61,929 bases of DNA, from contig JAAZMK010000005.1 in the NCBI GenBank assembly GCA_012798865.1, positions 1 to 61,929 on the forward strand. The letters run 5' to 3'. Below are positions 1-9,045 of the stretch, piece by piece; position 1 is the first letter of the stretch; every line of letters begins with the position of its first letter. The position numbers and the translations under genes are program-made. The stretch comes from Clostridiaceae bacterium (GTDB taxonomy: Bacteria > Bacillota > Clostridia > Saccharofermentanales > DTU023). The notes below the pieces were generated by a model. It was given only the letters and a program-made list of their open reading frames with translations, ran no database searches and had not been told where the DNA came from.

Positions 1-1088
1 AGAAAGTGCCGCTGGCGATTGCCTACCACGGCAACATCGTCGACCTGCTCGAATACGCACTCGCGCACAACATTCACATCGAGCTTCTCTCCGACCAAAC
101 GTCGTGCCATGAACCGTACACGGGCGGTTACTGCCCGCAGGGGCTGACGTTTGAAGAGCGCACCGCGATGCTCGATCATGACCCCGAAGAGTTCCGTGTC
201 CTCGTTGATGAAACACTCAAAAGACATTTCCGTGCGATCAAGGAATTGACGGCACGGGGAACGTACTTCTTCGATTACGGCAACTCCTTCATGAAGGCCA
301 TTTTCGACGCGGGCGTCAAAGAGATTTCGCGAAACGGTGATAACGACCGCGACGGCTTCATCTGGCCATCCTACGTGGAAGATATCATGGGACCGCTCCT
401 TTTCGACTACGGTTACGGACCGTTCCGCTGGGTCTGCCTGTCCGGTAAGGATGAGGATCTGCGCGCGACCGATGAAGCGGCGATGTCTTGCATTGACCCC
501 GAACGGCGTTACCAAGACCGCGACAATTACAACTGGATTCGCGACGCCGAGAAAAACAACCTCGTCGTCGGAACAAAAGCGCGTATTCTCTATAGCGACG
601 CGTTCGGACGCATGTCGATCGCGCTCAAAATGAACGAGCTCGTCCGCGAAGGCGTGATCGGTCCCGTCATGATCGGACGCGATCACCACGACACGGGCGG
701 AACGGATTCGCCATTCCGCGAGACCTCGAACATTCGCGACGGCAGCAACGTGACGGCGGATATGGCGACTTCCGTCTTCGCCGGCAACGCGGCGCGCGGG
801 ATGAGCCTCTGCGCCCTGCATAACGGTGGCGGCGTCGGCATCGGCAAATCGATCAACGGAGGTTTCGGGTGCGTTCTCGACGGCTCGGAGCGTATCGATG
901 AGGTCATCCGAAACGCCGTCCTTTGGGATGTCATGGCGGGCGTCGCAAGGCGCTCATGGGCGCGCAACGAACACGCGATTGAGACGGTGATGGAATACAA
1001 TCGCGTGATGGACGGATCCGACAGACTGACACTTCCCTACATCGCAGATAACGCGCTGATTGAACGCGTGTTGCGGGGAGAGCAGTAA
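1..1088 (+). CDS. hutU: Urocanate hydratase, C-terminal part (5' end outside window)
   Basis: Urocanase converts urocanate to imidazolonepropionate in histidine degradation, using tightly bound NAD+ as electrophile in the cytosol. The frame is already open at the first base, so roughly the first half of the usual long-form enzyme lies upstream; about 360 residues are present. The fragment shows family stretches such as the YCPQGLTF segment and the glycine-rich HNGGGVGIGKSINGG segment. It is followed by formimidoyltransferase and imidazolonepropionase on the same strand, which fixes the pathway. A histidine ammonia-lyase gene is expected upstream but cannot be seen. Confidence 0.95.
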   Translation, partial: KVPLAIAYHGNIVDLLEYALAHNIHIELLSDQTSCHEPYTGGYCPQGLTFEERTAMLDHDPEEFRVLVDETLKRHFRAIKELTARGTYFFDYGNSFMKAIFDAGVKEISRNGDNDRDGFIWPSYVEDIMGPLLFDYGYGPFRWVCLSGKDEDLRATDEAAMSCIDPERRYQDRDNYNWIRDAEKNNLVVGTKARILYSDAFGRMSIALKMNELVREGVIGPVMIGRDHHDTGGTDSPFRETSNIRDGSNVTADMATSVFAGNAARGMSLCALHNGGGVGIGKSINGGFGCVLDGSERIDEVIRNAVLWDVMAGVARRSWARNEHAIETVMEYNRVMDGSDRLTLPYIADNALIERVLRGEQ

Positions 1089-1187
1089 GCAAACAATAGA
1101 CTCAGCGAGTTTGGCACAGAGAACGACAGAAAATTCAAGAACAGTCATTATAACGTATAAGACAAAAGAAGCGAAAGGGAACCCTAC

Positions 1188-2093
1188 ATGACAGAAGTGA
1201 AAAAGATCGTTGAATGCGTCCCCAATTTTAGCGAAGGACGCGACCAAGAGAAGATCGAGCGCATCGTCGCACCGCTCAAAGGGCGTGAAGGTGTCCGCCT
1301 CGTCAACTACGAAGGCGACAAAGATTACAACCGCCTCGTCGTCACGGTGCTTGGCGAGCCTCAAGCCGTCAAGGAAGCCGTCCTCGACGCCATCGGTGTC
1401 GCGACGGAACTCATCGACCTCAATGTCCACGAGGGCGAACACTCCCGCATGGGCGCCACTGACGTCGTGCCCTTCATCCCGATTCGCAACATAACGATGG
1501 AGGAAGCCGTTGAGCTTTCAAAAGAGACTGCCGAAGCCATTAATGAACGTTACAGTATCCCCGTTTTCCTCTATGAGAATTCCGCGACATCGCCCGATCG
1601 TGTCAACCTCGCGTGCATCCGCAAGGGTCAGTTCGAAGGCATGCCGGAAAAGCTTCTTCAACCGGAATGGGAACCCGATTACGGCGAGCGAAAAATCCAT
1701 CCAACTGCCGGTGTCACCGCCGTCTGTGCGCGTTTTTCTCTCATCGCATACAACATAGATCTTGACACGGACAATATCGACATCGCGAACAAGATCGCGC
1801 GCGCCATCCGTCAATCGGGCGGCGGCTTCCAATACATCAAGGCGGGCGGCGTCGAGCTGAAAGAAAAAGGCATCGTCCAAGTCACGATGAACATCACCGA
1901 CTACCACAAAAACCCGATTTACCGCGTCTTCGAAACGGTCAAAATGGAAGCGTCGCGCTACGGCGTCTCCGTCATCGGGAGCGAAGTCGTCGGACTGGCA
2001 CCGCTCGCGGCGCTGATCGAATCGCTCGAATACTACATCGGACTCCATGATTTTAACGAGGAAAAAATCATTGAGCACTGGCTGCTCGGCTGA
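1188..2093 (+). CDS. ftcD: Glutamate formimidoyltransferase
   Basis: Transfers the formimino group of N-formimino-L-glutamate to tetrahydrofolate, the last step of the histidine route that yields glutamate. The 301-residue protein begins with the family N-terminus (KKIVECVPNFSEGRD) and has the HEGEHSRMGATDVVPF segment typical of the transferase domain. It ends where the single-domain bacterial version ends; no cyclodeaminase domain is fused. The start follows a GCGAAAGGGA ribosome binding site. It lies between hutU and hutI, so 5-formimino-THF formed here probably needs a separate cyclodeaminase (fchA) encoded elsewhere. Confidence 0.95.
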   Translation: MTEVKKIVECVPNFSEGRDQEKIERIVAPLKGREGVRLVNYEGDKDYNRLVVTVLGEPQAVKEAVLDAIGVATELIDLNVHEGEHSRMGATDVVPFIPIRNITMEEAVELSKETAEAINERYSIPVFLYENSATSPDRVNLACIRKGQFEGMPEKLLQPEWEPDYGERKIHPTAGVTAVCARFSLIAYNIDLDTDNIDIANKIARAIRQSGGGFQYIKAGGVELKEKGIVQVTMNITDYHKNPIYRVFETVKMEASRYGVSVIGSEVVGLAPLAALIESLEYYIGLHDFNEEKIIEHWLLG

Positions 2094-2214
2094 TCTCGTC
2101 AGAGAATCGTGTTGAAAGATGCCTAGCAGAGACGTGTCAGCTTTCTCCGGCTATTCGAAAGCGTCATGTGGGGCGAATACAGAGCATTCCAGTAACAGAA
2201 AAGAGAGGACGGCT

Positions 2215-3471
2215 ATGGGCTTTTTAGTGATTGAAAACACGGCGGAACTCGTGACGCCGATCGGAAAGTCGGCACGTGGCGGGAGTGACATGAGTGAGCT
2301 TCGCGTTATTAAAGACGGCGCCGTTCTCTGCCGCGATGACAAGATACTCGCCGTCGGCACAACCGCAGAGATTGAAAAGACTCTTGCAGATCTCATACCC
2401 AACGCCTCCACCGTCGAGCGCATTGACGCCACAGGAAAGACCGTTCTTCCCGGTTACATCGATCCGCACACGCACTTCATCTTCGGCGGGTACCGCCAAG
2501 ACGAGTTCCAGATGAGACTTCAAGGCGCCACCTACATGGAGATCATGGAAGCGGGTGGCGGCATCGCGGCAACAAACAGAGCGACGTATGATGCGACAGA
2601 AGAACAGCTTTACGAAGCAGGTCTCCTTCGTTTGAATCGCATGCTCGAGCTCGGCATTACCACCGTCGAAGGAAAAACCGGGTACGGCGAGGACACTGAG
2701 ACGGAAAACAAGATGCTGACCGTTATGGAACGCCTCGACCGCGATCATCCCGTTGATATCGTGCGCACGTACATGGGCGCGCACTCCGTTCCGCCGGCAT
2801 TCAAAGGGCGGACTGGCGATTACGTCGACTATCTGATCGCCGAGGGTTTGCCGATGGCAAAAGGGCGTGCCGATTTTTGTGATGTCTTCACGGAAAAAGG
2901 CGTTTTTGAATTGGAGGAATCGGAGAAATTGCTCCTCGCCGCGCGTGAACAAGGCTTTAAACTCAAAATGCACGCCGACGAGATCGTGCCGCTCGGCGGC
3001 GCGGGCCTCGCCGCCAAACTCCGCACCACAAGCGCCGATCATCTCCTCAAGGCGTCGGACGAGGATCTCCTCGCCATGCGAGACGCCGGCGTCGTGGCGA
3101 CACTTCTGCCCTGCACGGCATTCAGTCTCCGCGAGCCGTATGCGCGCGGGCGTTTCATGATCGACAACGGCTTGGCGGTCGCGCTCGGAACGGACCTTAA
3201 CCCGGGAAGCTGCTACACACAGTCGATTCCTCTCATGACAGCGCTCGCGACCATCTACATGCGGATGACGATTGAAGAGACCATCACCGCCATCACTCTC
3301 AACGCCGCCGCCGCCATCGCTCGCGCCGATACCGTCGGATCACTCGAGCCAGGAAAGAAAGCCGACATCATCATCCTCGACTGTCCCGACTACCGACATC
3401 TCTCCTACCACTTCGCGATGAACCTCGTCGAGACTGTGATAAAATCGGGGAAAATAGTCAGAAAACCTTGA
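2215..3471 (+). CDS. hutI: Imidazolonepropionase
   Basis: Metal-dependent amidohydrolase that opens imidazolonepropionate to N-formimino-L-glutamate. The HxH metal motif (DPHTHFIFGG) is near residue 85 and the later MHADEIVPLGG and GTDLNPGS segments carry further metal and catalytic residues. The frame is open from 2119, but the ATG at 2215 is preferred: it has AGAGAGGA just upstream and gives 418 residues, the normal family length, while the extra 32 residues look non-coding. Third gene of the hut run; only 7 bases separate its stop from the next ABC gene, so the exporter may be co-transcribed. Confidence 0.95.
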   Translation: MGFLVIENTAELVTPIGKSARGGSDMSELRVIKDGAVLCRDDKILAVGTTAEIEKTLADLIPNASTVERIDATGKTVLPGYIDPHTHFIFGGYRQDEFQMRLQGATYMEIMEAGGGIAATNRATYDATEEQLYEAGLLRLNRMLELGITTVEGKTGYGEDTETENKMLTVMERLDRDHPVDIVRTYMGAHSVPPAFKGRTGDYVDYLIAEGLPMAKGRADFCDVFTEKGVFELEESEKLLLAAREQGFKLKMHADEIVPLGGAGLAAKLRTTSADHLLKASDEDLLAMRDAGVVATLLPCTAFSLREPYARGRFMIDNGLAVALGTDLNPGSCYTQSIPLMTALATIYMRMTIEETITAITLNAAAAIARADTVGSLEPGKKADIIILDCPDYRHLSYHFAMNLVETVIKSGKIVRKP

Positions 3472-3478
3472 GGCAGGC

Positions 3479-5305
3479 ATGCGCGCGACGCGTTTTTTGT
3501 TCGGCAAGATTTGGCAATACGATAAGCGGATGATCGGTATGATCGTTCTCTTTAGCGTGCTGTCCGCCGTCTATCCTTTTATCTGGGTCTACGTACCGAC
3601 CGCCATCATTCGATTAGCAAGCCAAGCGACCGGCGCCGTGACCGATGTGAGAAACGAGCTCTTTCTTTTGCTCGGGGTCGCCGCCGTGTTGGCGGTGGCG
3701 TGCACCTCAGCGCTCGCCTACCTTCGCGGCAACTACCGCATGCGCATGAATAACATTCGCTATCGGCTCATACGAGAACTGATCCGATACGGTCTGTCCA
3801 TGCCATACGAGAACACGCTCAACCGTGATAAGCTCGATGAAATCCAAAGAGCTTACGAGGCGGTTTACGCCCCGTGGCAAGGTGCCGGCGGCATCATGTT
3901 GACGCTCCTGCAGGTCTTTGGAACGGCAGTCGCAGTTGTCGGGTTCGTCGGCGTCTTCCTCTCTCTTTCCCTTTGGATGATGCTTTTGATCCTCGTCGTC
4001 ATTGCGCTGAATTTGTTGTTCAATCATAACCTCAGCAATCTTGTACATCGCGAATGGGACGAGATGAGACCGACTTACCGAAAGATTGAATCGCTGTTCC
4101 GTGAGCAACAGGATCCCTTGGCAAGAAAAGACTTTCTTTCTTACAGCTTACACGGGCTCTTTAAATCGTACACAGACCGTTACATCCTCGACATGCGTTT
4201 TATTCTCGAATCCGTCCTGAAAAGGAAAGTCGGCTGGCAGACTGCCCTCGCACTTGTCGACCTTGTAAAAGACGCCGTCGTTTACGGTTGGCTGATCAGC
4301 TTGTATTTGCGCGGAGACATCGACATCGCGCTTTTCTTTTTCTACAGCTCGGGCGTGATCACATTCGTCGCGCTCGCCCAACAACTCATGTTCGATCTCA
4401 CGAGTATCCGACGCGACGCCGGCAAGCTGTCTTCTTACATCGAGCTGAGCCAGAGCGTATCGCTAACCGATTCTCCGTATGGGAAGCCAGCCGCGACACT
4501 CTCCCCATCGTCTTTCTCCACGAAGAGCGATGCCGAAGACGCGATAACCGTCGACATACGTAACGTCTCTTTCCGGTATCCCGGTACGGAACACTGGGTG
4601 CTTCGCGACGTCAATCTCTCGATCAAGGCCGGCGAAAAGATCGCGCTTGTCGGCGAGAACGGCTCAGGCAAAACGACCCTGGTCATGTTATTGTCCCGTC
4701 TCTACCGACCGAGCGAGGGAGAGATCCTCTTCAACGGCATCAACATCTGGGATTACGACGAGGACGACTTCCGTGCGCTGTTAGGCGTCGTCTTTCAGGA
4801 CGCGATCATTCTCCCCTTCTCTATAAGCGAGAACATCACCCTGTCGTCCAATCCTGATGAGGTCCGACTGCAGAAAGCTATCGACAGCGCTGCCTTTACA
4901 TCAACCGTCTCCCTACAGAAAAACGGACTTGACACAACACTCCTTCGCATCCTTGACGATGAGGGCGTCGACCTCTCAGGCGGTCAAAGGCAGAAACTGT
5001 TTCTTTCGCGCGCGCTTTACAAAGACACGAGCCGCATCCTCCTGCTTGACGAGCCGACAGCGGCCCTTGACGCGCTCGCGGAACAGGAGCTCTATCAGCA
5101 TTATCACGAGCTCACAGAGGGTCAGACGAGCGTCTTTGTCTCCCATCGCCTTGCGAGCACACAGTTTTGTGACCGCGTCGCTTTTCTGTCGGACGGAAAA
5201 ATCGCTGAACTCGGCTCACATGAAGAGCTTTTCGCAAGGGGAGGTCTCTACCACGACATGTACGAGATACAGGCGAAAAATTATCGAATGGAGGGCGGCG
5301 GATGA
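3479..5305 (+). CDS. ABC exporter half-transporter (membrane domain plus ATPase), subunit 1
   Basis: Type IV (exporter-fold) ABC protein of 608 residues: a six-helix membrane domain in roughly residues 15-330, then a nucleotide-binding domain. The Walker A motif GENGSGKTT is near residue 392, the LSGGQ signature near 498 and the Walker B motif ending in DEPTAALD near 520, with its catalytic Glu present. The stop overlaps the start of the next ABC gene by four bases (ATGA), so the two are translationally coupled and probably form a heterodimer. Substrate unknown; being directly behind hutI does not prove a link with histidine metabolism. Confidence 0.9.
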   Translation: MRATRFLFGKIWQYDKRMIGMIVLFSVLSAVYPFIWVYVPTAIIRLASQATGAVTDVRNELFLLLGVAAVLAVACTSALAYLRGNYRMRMNNIRYRLIRELIRYGLSMPYENTLNRDKLDEIQRAYEAVYAPWQGAGGIMLTLLQVFGTAVAVVGFVGVFLSLSLWMMLLILVVIALNLLFNHNLSNLVHREWDEMRPTYRKIESLFREQQDPLARKDFLSYSLHGLFKSYTDRYILDMRFILESVLKRKVGWQTALALVDLVKDAVVYGWLISLYLRGDIDIALFFFYSSGVITFVALAQQLMFDLTSIRRDAGKLSSYIELSQSVSLTDSPYGKPAATLSPSSFSTKSDAEDAITVDIRNVSFRYPGTEHWVLRDVNLSIKAGEKIALVGENGSGKTTLVMLLSRLYRPSEGEILFNGINIWDYDEDDFRALLGVVFQDAIILPFSISENITLSSNPDEVRLQKAIDSAAFTSTVSLQKNGLDTTLLRILDDEGVDLSGGQRQKLFLSRALYKDTSRILLLDEPTAALDALAEQELYQHYHELTEGQTSVFVSHRLASTQFCDRVAFLSDGKIAELGSHEELFARGGLYHDMYEIQAKNYRMEGGG

Positions 5306-7119
5306 GATATCTCTTAAAAATCATGCGTCTCCTCTGCCGACAACAGCCAGGATATGCGTGGAGACTCGTGGCGGTCTCCATCGTCACGGGCGTCGCGCCG
5401 CTCATCAATATCTTCATCCCTCGCCTGATCATCGATGAACTCTTGGGCGCGCAGAGAACCGCGTGGCTTCTCTCCCTCACGCTCGGTCTCGCCATCGGAA
5501 ACCTCGTGATGATGATGCTCGACAGTCTGCTTACCAACAGGGTCGCTCTTATGATGAATATCGCGGATGCTCACGCAAAAGAAATCCTCGCCGAAAAAGC
5601 GCTCCGCATTCCGCTTTCGGAAAGCGAGAGAAAGACAAATCTTGACCTCCTCGAGCGCGCTCGCTTCGGCATCTATCACCTGAATAATCTCGATGCTACC
5701 ATGAAGAAGCTGGGCGGATCGCTCGTCAGCCTGCTCTCCGTTCTCGTCATTGTTCTGATGGGAAGTCCGCTCTTAGCGTTCCTGATCCTTGCGATCAATT
5801 TCCCCACTCTTTACTGCCTAAAAAAGATTAAATATCTTGAAGCGGACAACGCCGAACGAAGCGCGCCTGAGAACAGGGCATTTAGTTATTTCACACATCT
5901 AGCGATCGACTACCGATACGCAAAAGATTTGAAGCTTTACGACGGCATCTCTCTCATGATGGAGAAAGCGCAAACGAACATGGACCGCATTCTAAAAATT
6001 AACCACGCGTACTTCACAAAGATCGGTTTTTGGAACGGAATCGTCGGAAGTCTCGTCGAATTCCAATCCGTCGCTATCTTCGCCGTGCTCGGCATTCGGC
6101 TTCTGCTCAAACAAATCACAGTCGGGACTTTTACGATGCTGTATAGCGCCGGACGGCAGATGGGGAGAGCGCTTAACAATATCCTGCAAAGCGCCAACGA
6201 GCTGATGACGGTCAATCTGCACATCAAACCGCTCGTCGAATACCTTGAGCTTCCCGAAAGCAGCGAAGATTTTACACTACACGCCGTCGATCATTGTGAC
6301 GATAAGACCGAGCTTGACGAAGACGTAAGGCGCTGTCTTGAACAGGCGGCGGACGGCGTTCTCGAATGGCGCGTGGAACACGTCTCGTTCAAGTACCCGA
6401 CAGGCGAGAACCTTGTGCTCGATAACTGTTCGTTGAAAATCCATTCGGGTGAACGCATCGCGCTTGTCGGTACGAACGGCGCCGGCAAAACAACACTCGT
6501 GAAGTTGCTGTGCCGCTATTACGAACAGCAATCAGGCAGCATCACGCTCAACGGCGTCGACATCAGGCGTATCCCGCTGCACTTGTACAACGCGATCCTT
6601 TCCCCGACCTTTCAGGATTTTCGTCTCTTTGCGTTCCAAATAGCTGAGAATATTTCGTGTAAAGCCTTCGACAAGATGACGTCCGACGATGAGCAGAGAA
6701 CGGTAGATGCCGTCGACAAACTCGGCTTGAAGGAATGGGTGTCGGGACTCCCGTTTGGCGTGAACACGTATCATTCCTCTACTCTTTCAGATGATGGTGT
6801 ACTGCCCTCCGGCGGTCAGGCTCAGAAGATCGCCCTTGCTCGTTCACTTGCACACGCGGGACCGTTTGTGATCATGGATGAACCGACGGCAGCGCTTGAC
6901 CCGAAGAGCGAGGAAGAGATATTCCACCAGATGTTGACTCTCAGCGAACATACGACGTCGCTCTTCATTTCGCATCGCCTGTCAAGCACACGTTATGCTG
7001 ATCGTATCCTCGTACTCGACCAAGGATGCATCGTCGAGCAGGGAAGCCACCGCGAGCTGCTTGCCAACGGCAGACTCTATGCGCGCATGTACAAGGCGCA
7101 GGCGGCACTCTATCGCTGA
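5302..7119 (+). CDS. ABC exporter half-transporter, subunit 2
   Basis: Partner of the preceding half-transporter: 605 residues with an N-terminal membrane domain and a C-terminal ATPase. Walker A (GTNGAGKTT) is near residue 389 and Walker B ends DEPTAALD near 523. The signature reads PSGGQ instead of LSGGQ, a mild deviation seen in some heterodimeric exporters, but the catalytic Glu is kept, so neither site is obviously dead. Begins within the stop codon of subunit 1. The 159 bases after its stop hold a short GTGC/GCAC hairpin and the presumed promoter of yedF. Confidence 0.9.
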   Translation: MRYLLKIMRLLCRQQPGYAWRLVAVSIVTGVAPLINIFIPRLIIDELLGAQRTAWLLSLTLGLAIGNLVMMMLDSLLTNRVALMMNIADAHAKEILAEKALRIPLSESERKTNLDLLERARFGIYHLNNLDATMKKLGGSLVSLLSVLVIVLMGSPLLAFLILAINFPTLYCLKKIKYLEADNAERSAPENRAFSYFTHLAIDYRYAKDLKLYDGISLMMEKAQTNMDRILKINHAYFTKIGFWNGIVGSLVEFQSVAIFAVLGIRLLLKQITVGTFTMLYSAGRQMGRALNNILQSANELMTVNLHIKPLVEYLELPESSEDFTLHAVDHCDDKTELDEDVRRCLEQAADGVLEWRVEHVSFKYPTGENLVLDNCSLKIHSGERIALVGTNGAGKTTLVKLLCRYYEQQSGSITLNGVDIRRIPLHLYNAILSPTFQDFRLFAFQIAENISCKAFDKMTSDDEQRTVDAVDKLGLKEWVSGLPFGVNTYHSSTLSDDGVLPSGGQAQKIALARSLAHAGPFVIMDEPTAALDPKSEEEIFHQMLTLSEHTTSLFISHRLSSTRYADRILVLDQGCIVEQGSHRELLANGRLYARMYKAQAALYR

Positions 7120-7237
7120 CAACCCTTTTCCATTTACGTGCAAACGCACATGATTCTTTGGTTTTTCATTATCTGCATCTCTAGGGATCGGACGCTTTTG
7201 TCGTCTTGCGCACAACACACTCGTACGAGTCTTCATC

Positions 7238-7270
7238 TATAATGTCATCAAAGATTAATGAAGTGAGGAG
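7238..7270 (+). promoter_or_regulatory. -10 element and ribosome binding site of yedF
   Basis: A consensus TATAAT lies at 7238-7243 and an AGGAG at 7266-7270, eight bases before the ATG at 7279. No convincing -35 box is seen at 17 bases. This supports a separate promoter for the yedF/DUF3343 pair. Confidence 0.5.
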
Positions 7271-7278
7271 TGTTTGCC

Positions 7279-7890
7279 ATGATCCAAGTCAATGCCATCG
7301 GCGACGCCTGTCCGTTGCCCGTGATTAAAGTTAGAAAAGCGCTTGAACAGATGACTTCAGGTGAACTCGAAGTTCTCGTCGACAACGATGTCGCCGTGCA
7401 GAACATTGAGCGATTCGCCAAGTCCAGAAATTGCGCTTTCAGCTATGAGGGAGGAGACGGCACGTATACAATCCGAATCGTCAAGCCTGATGACTCTGCA
7501 GCGGAAGACACACATGCACAAGAAGACGTCGTACGGGAGTATTCCTCTCGCGCCGCCAAGAATGTAGTTGCGATCGCGTCGGACAAGATGGGACGCGGGG
7601 ACGATGTTTTGGGCGACATCCTGATGAAGAGCTTCTTCTTTACGCTGACGCAACTCGACGATTTGCCGCACACGCTTTTGCTCTACAATGCGGGCGCGAA
7701 GCTGTCTATTCACGGAAGCCCTGTGCTGAAAGATCTCGTCGCGTTGGGCGAGGCAGGTGTAAGAATCATGACATGCGGGACGTGTCTAAACCATTTCGGC
7801 ATCGCGGATCAGCTCGCTATCGGTGAGATTACGAACATGTACGACATCGTTGACCAGCTGCGGACAGCGACGCACATCATCAGACCCTAA
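7279..7890 (+). CDS. yedF: Selenium-metabolism protein YedF (TusA-like plus DsrE-like domains)
   Basis: 203-residue protein with an N-terminal TusA-like domain carrying the CPxP motif (DACPLPVIK, Cys near residue 11) and a C-terminal DsrE-like domain with a CGTC pair near residue 163. This domain pair is the YedF family, known to co-occur with selenium use. A role in sulfur or selenium relay is inferred from family and context, not shown here. The ATG at 7279 is chosen over an in-frame GTG at 7270 because AGGAG sits eight bases upstream of it. The next gene encodes a DUF3343 protein, another selenium-trait family. Confidence 0.88.
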   Translation: MIQVNAIGDACPLPVIKVRKALEQMTSGELEVLVDNDVAVQNIERFAKSRNCAFSYEGGDGTYTIRIVKPDDSAAEDTHAQEDVVREYSSRAAKNVVAIASDKMGRGDDVLGDILMKSFFFTLTQLDDLPHTLLLYNAGAKLSIHGSPVLKDLVALGEAGVRIMTCGTCLNHFGIADQLAIGEITNMYDIVDQLRTATHIIRP

Positions 7891-7925
7891 CTCGATTAGC
7901 CCGCAAAGGCAACGCGCATGAGAGC

Positions 7926-8165
7926 ATGAGAGAGCGAGCGCCAAAACTCGTCATCACATTCCGGTCGACGACCGACGCCATGATGATGGAGAAAAAATGC
8001 CCCGAAGGGACAGGAAGGCTTATCCCCGTCCCACGTGAAATCAGCCGAGGGTGCGGTTTGGCGTGGGCAGCGGAGCCCGATCAGGAAGAATATCTCCTCG
8101 GCATCATGCGCGAGAACGACATCCCTTGGCTCGAGAAGAAAATCATCGAGTTTTACGATTTTTAA
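7926..8165 (+). CDS. DUF3343 putative Se/S carrier-like protein
   Basis: 79-residue protein of the DUF3343 family, small proteins proposed to carry selenium or sulfur. The conserved Cys of the RGCGLAW segment is at residue 43 and a second Cys at 25. It lies 35 bases after yedF on the same strand and ahead of a strong terminator, so the two form a small operon. Genomes with this pair usually make selenium-dependent molybdenum hydroxylases, and such a cluster lies 40 kb downstream here. Function is inferred only. Confidence 0.8.
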   Translation: MRERAPKLVITFRSTTDAMMMEKKCPEGTGRLIPVPREISRGCGLAWAAEPDQEEYLLGIMRENDIPWLEKKIIEFYDF

Positions 8166-8182
8166 CTCACTGCAAAACATGA

Positions 8183-8220
8183 AGCGGTCTGCTCTTATCA
8201 CCGCGCAGACCGCTATTTTT
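8183..8220 (+). terminator. Intrinsic terminator of the yedF operon
   Basis: Perfect 10-base inverted repeat AGCGGTCTGC/GCAGACCGCT (8183-8192 and 8205-8214) followed by ATTTTT. It separates the plus-strand yedF pair from the convergent nucleoside operon. Confidence 0.85.
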
Positions 8221-8267
8221 CACAACGTTTGAAAATATAATAACCGAGAGCGATTAGTCTGCGTTTT

Positions 8268-9032
8268 TCATAACTTCTGTTCGCGCTCTCTTTGAATATG
8301 GAGCTTGATCGCCTCGACGGCGACGCGAATGCCGCGCATCGTATCATGGCTTTCCGAATCGTCCATCCCTCTGGCGCGCCGTTCTTGATTCCAAATGGTA
8401 TTCAGAATGCACGCGGCTTTCGCACCGAGCGATTGGCAGACGATGTAGAGCGCAGCGCTCTCCATCTCCGAGGCGAGCGTCCCGCCTCTGAGCCAAGCCT
8501 CCCATTTTTGTTCCAGATCGTAGCTCACGGGCATACGACCGGGTGAATGCTGACCATAGAAAGAGTCCTTACACTGAACAACCCCGGTATGGAATCGGTA
8601 GCCTCCTTCGCGAGCGGCATCGACGAGACAGCCCGTCAATTCAAAATCGGCGACAGCCGGGAACTCGATCGGGAGATACTCGCGCGTCGTCCCTTCCATC
8701 CTGATGGCACCTGTCGCAATCACGAGATCGCCACCCATCACGGGGAGCGCCATGCCGCCGCACGTGCCCACGCGTATGAAGTTGCGGACACCCGTCATGA
8801 ACAATTCCTCTATGCCGATCGCGGTTGACGGACCGCCCATCCCCGTTGACATAACGAGAATCGGTTCGCCGAGAAGTGATCCCTGCCACGTCGTATACTC
8901 GCGATTTCTGCCAATGAAATGCGGATCGTCCAACAGCATGGCAATCTTCTCCACGCGCCCGGGATCTCCCGGAAGCAGAGCGTACTTCGCACCGTGTGAA
9001 TCATCAAGTTGAATGTGATAAAGCTTTTCCAT
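8268..9032 (-). CDS. Uridine phosphorylase-like nucleoside phosphorylase
   Basis: Nucleoside phosphorylase of the PNP/UDP family, 254 residues. It cleaves a nucleoside with phosphate to free base and (deoxy)ribose 1-phosphate. The LPGDPGRVEKIA start, the STGMGGPSTAIGIEEL phosphate-binding region and the SEMESAALY segment near residue 190 are those of uridine phosphorylases. The ATG at 9032 follows GGGAGG, so nine further upstream in-frame residues are left out. It is the last gene of a minus-strand nucleoside operon, 13 bases after psuG. Uridine is the likely substrate; the sequence alone does not settle specificity. Confidence 0.85.
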   Translation of the reverse strand: MEKLYHIQLDDSHGAKYALLPGDPGRVEKIAMLLDDPHFIGRNREYTTWQGSLLGEPILVMSTGMGGPSTAIGIEELFMTGVRNFIRVGTCGGMALPVMGGDLVIATGAIRMEGTTREYLPIEFPAVADFELTGCLVDAAREGGYRFHTGVVQCKDSFYGQHSPGRMPVSYDLEQKWEAWLRGGTLASEMESAALYIVCQSLGAKAACILNTIWNQERRARGMDDSESHDTMRGIRVAVEAIKLHIQREREQKL

Positions 9033-9045
9033 ATGATCCTCCCAC

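Noticed and set aside
2119..2214. Upstream extension of hutI
   Set aside because: The extra 32 residues are not protein-like and the ATG at 2215 has a clear ribosome binding site and gives the family length.
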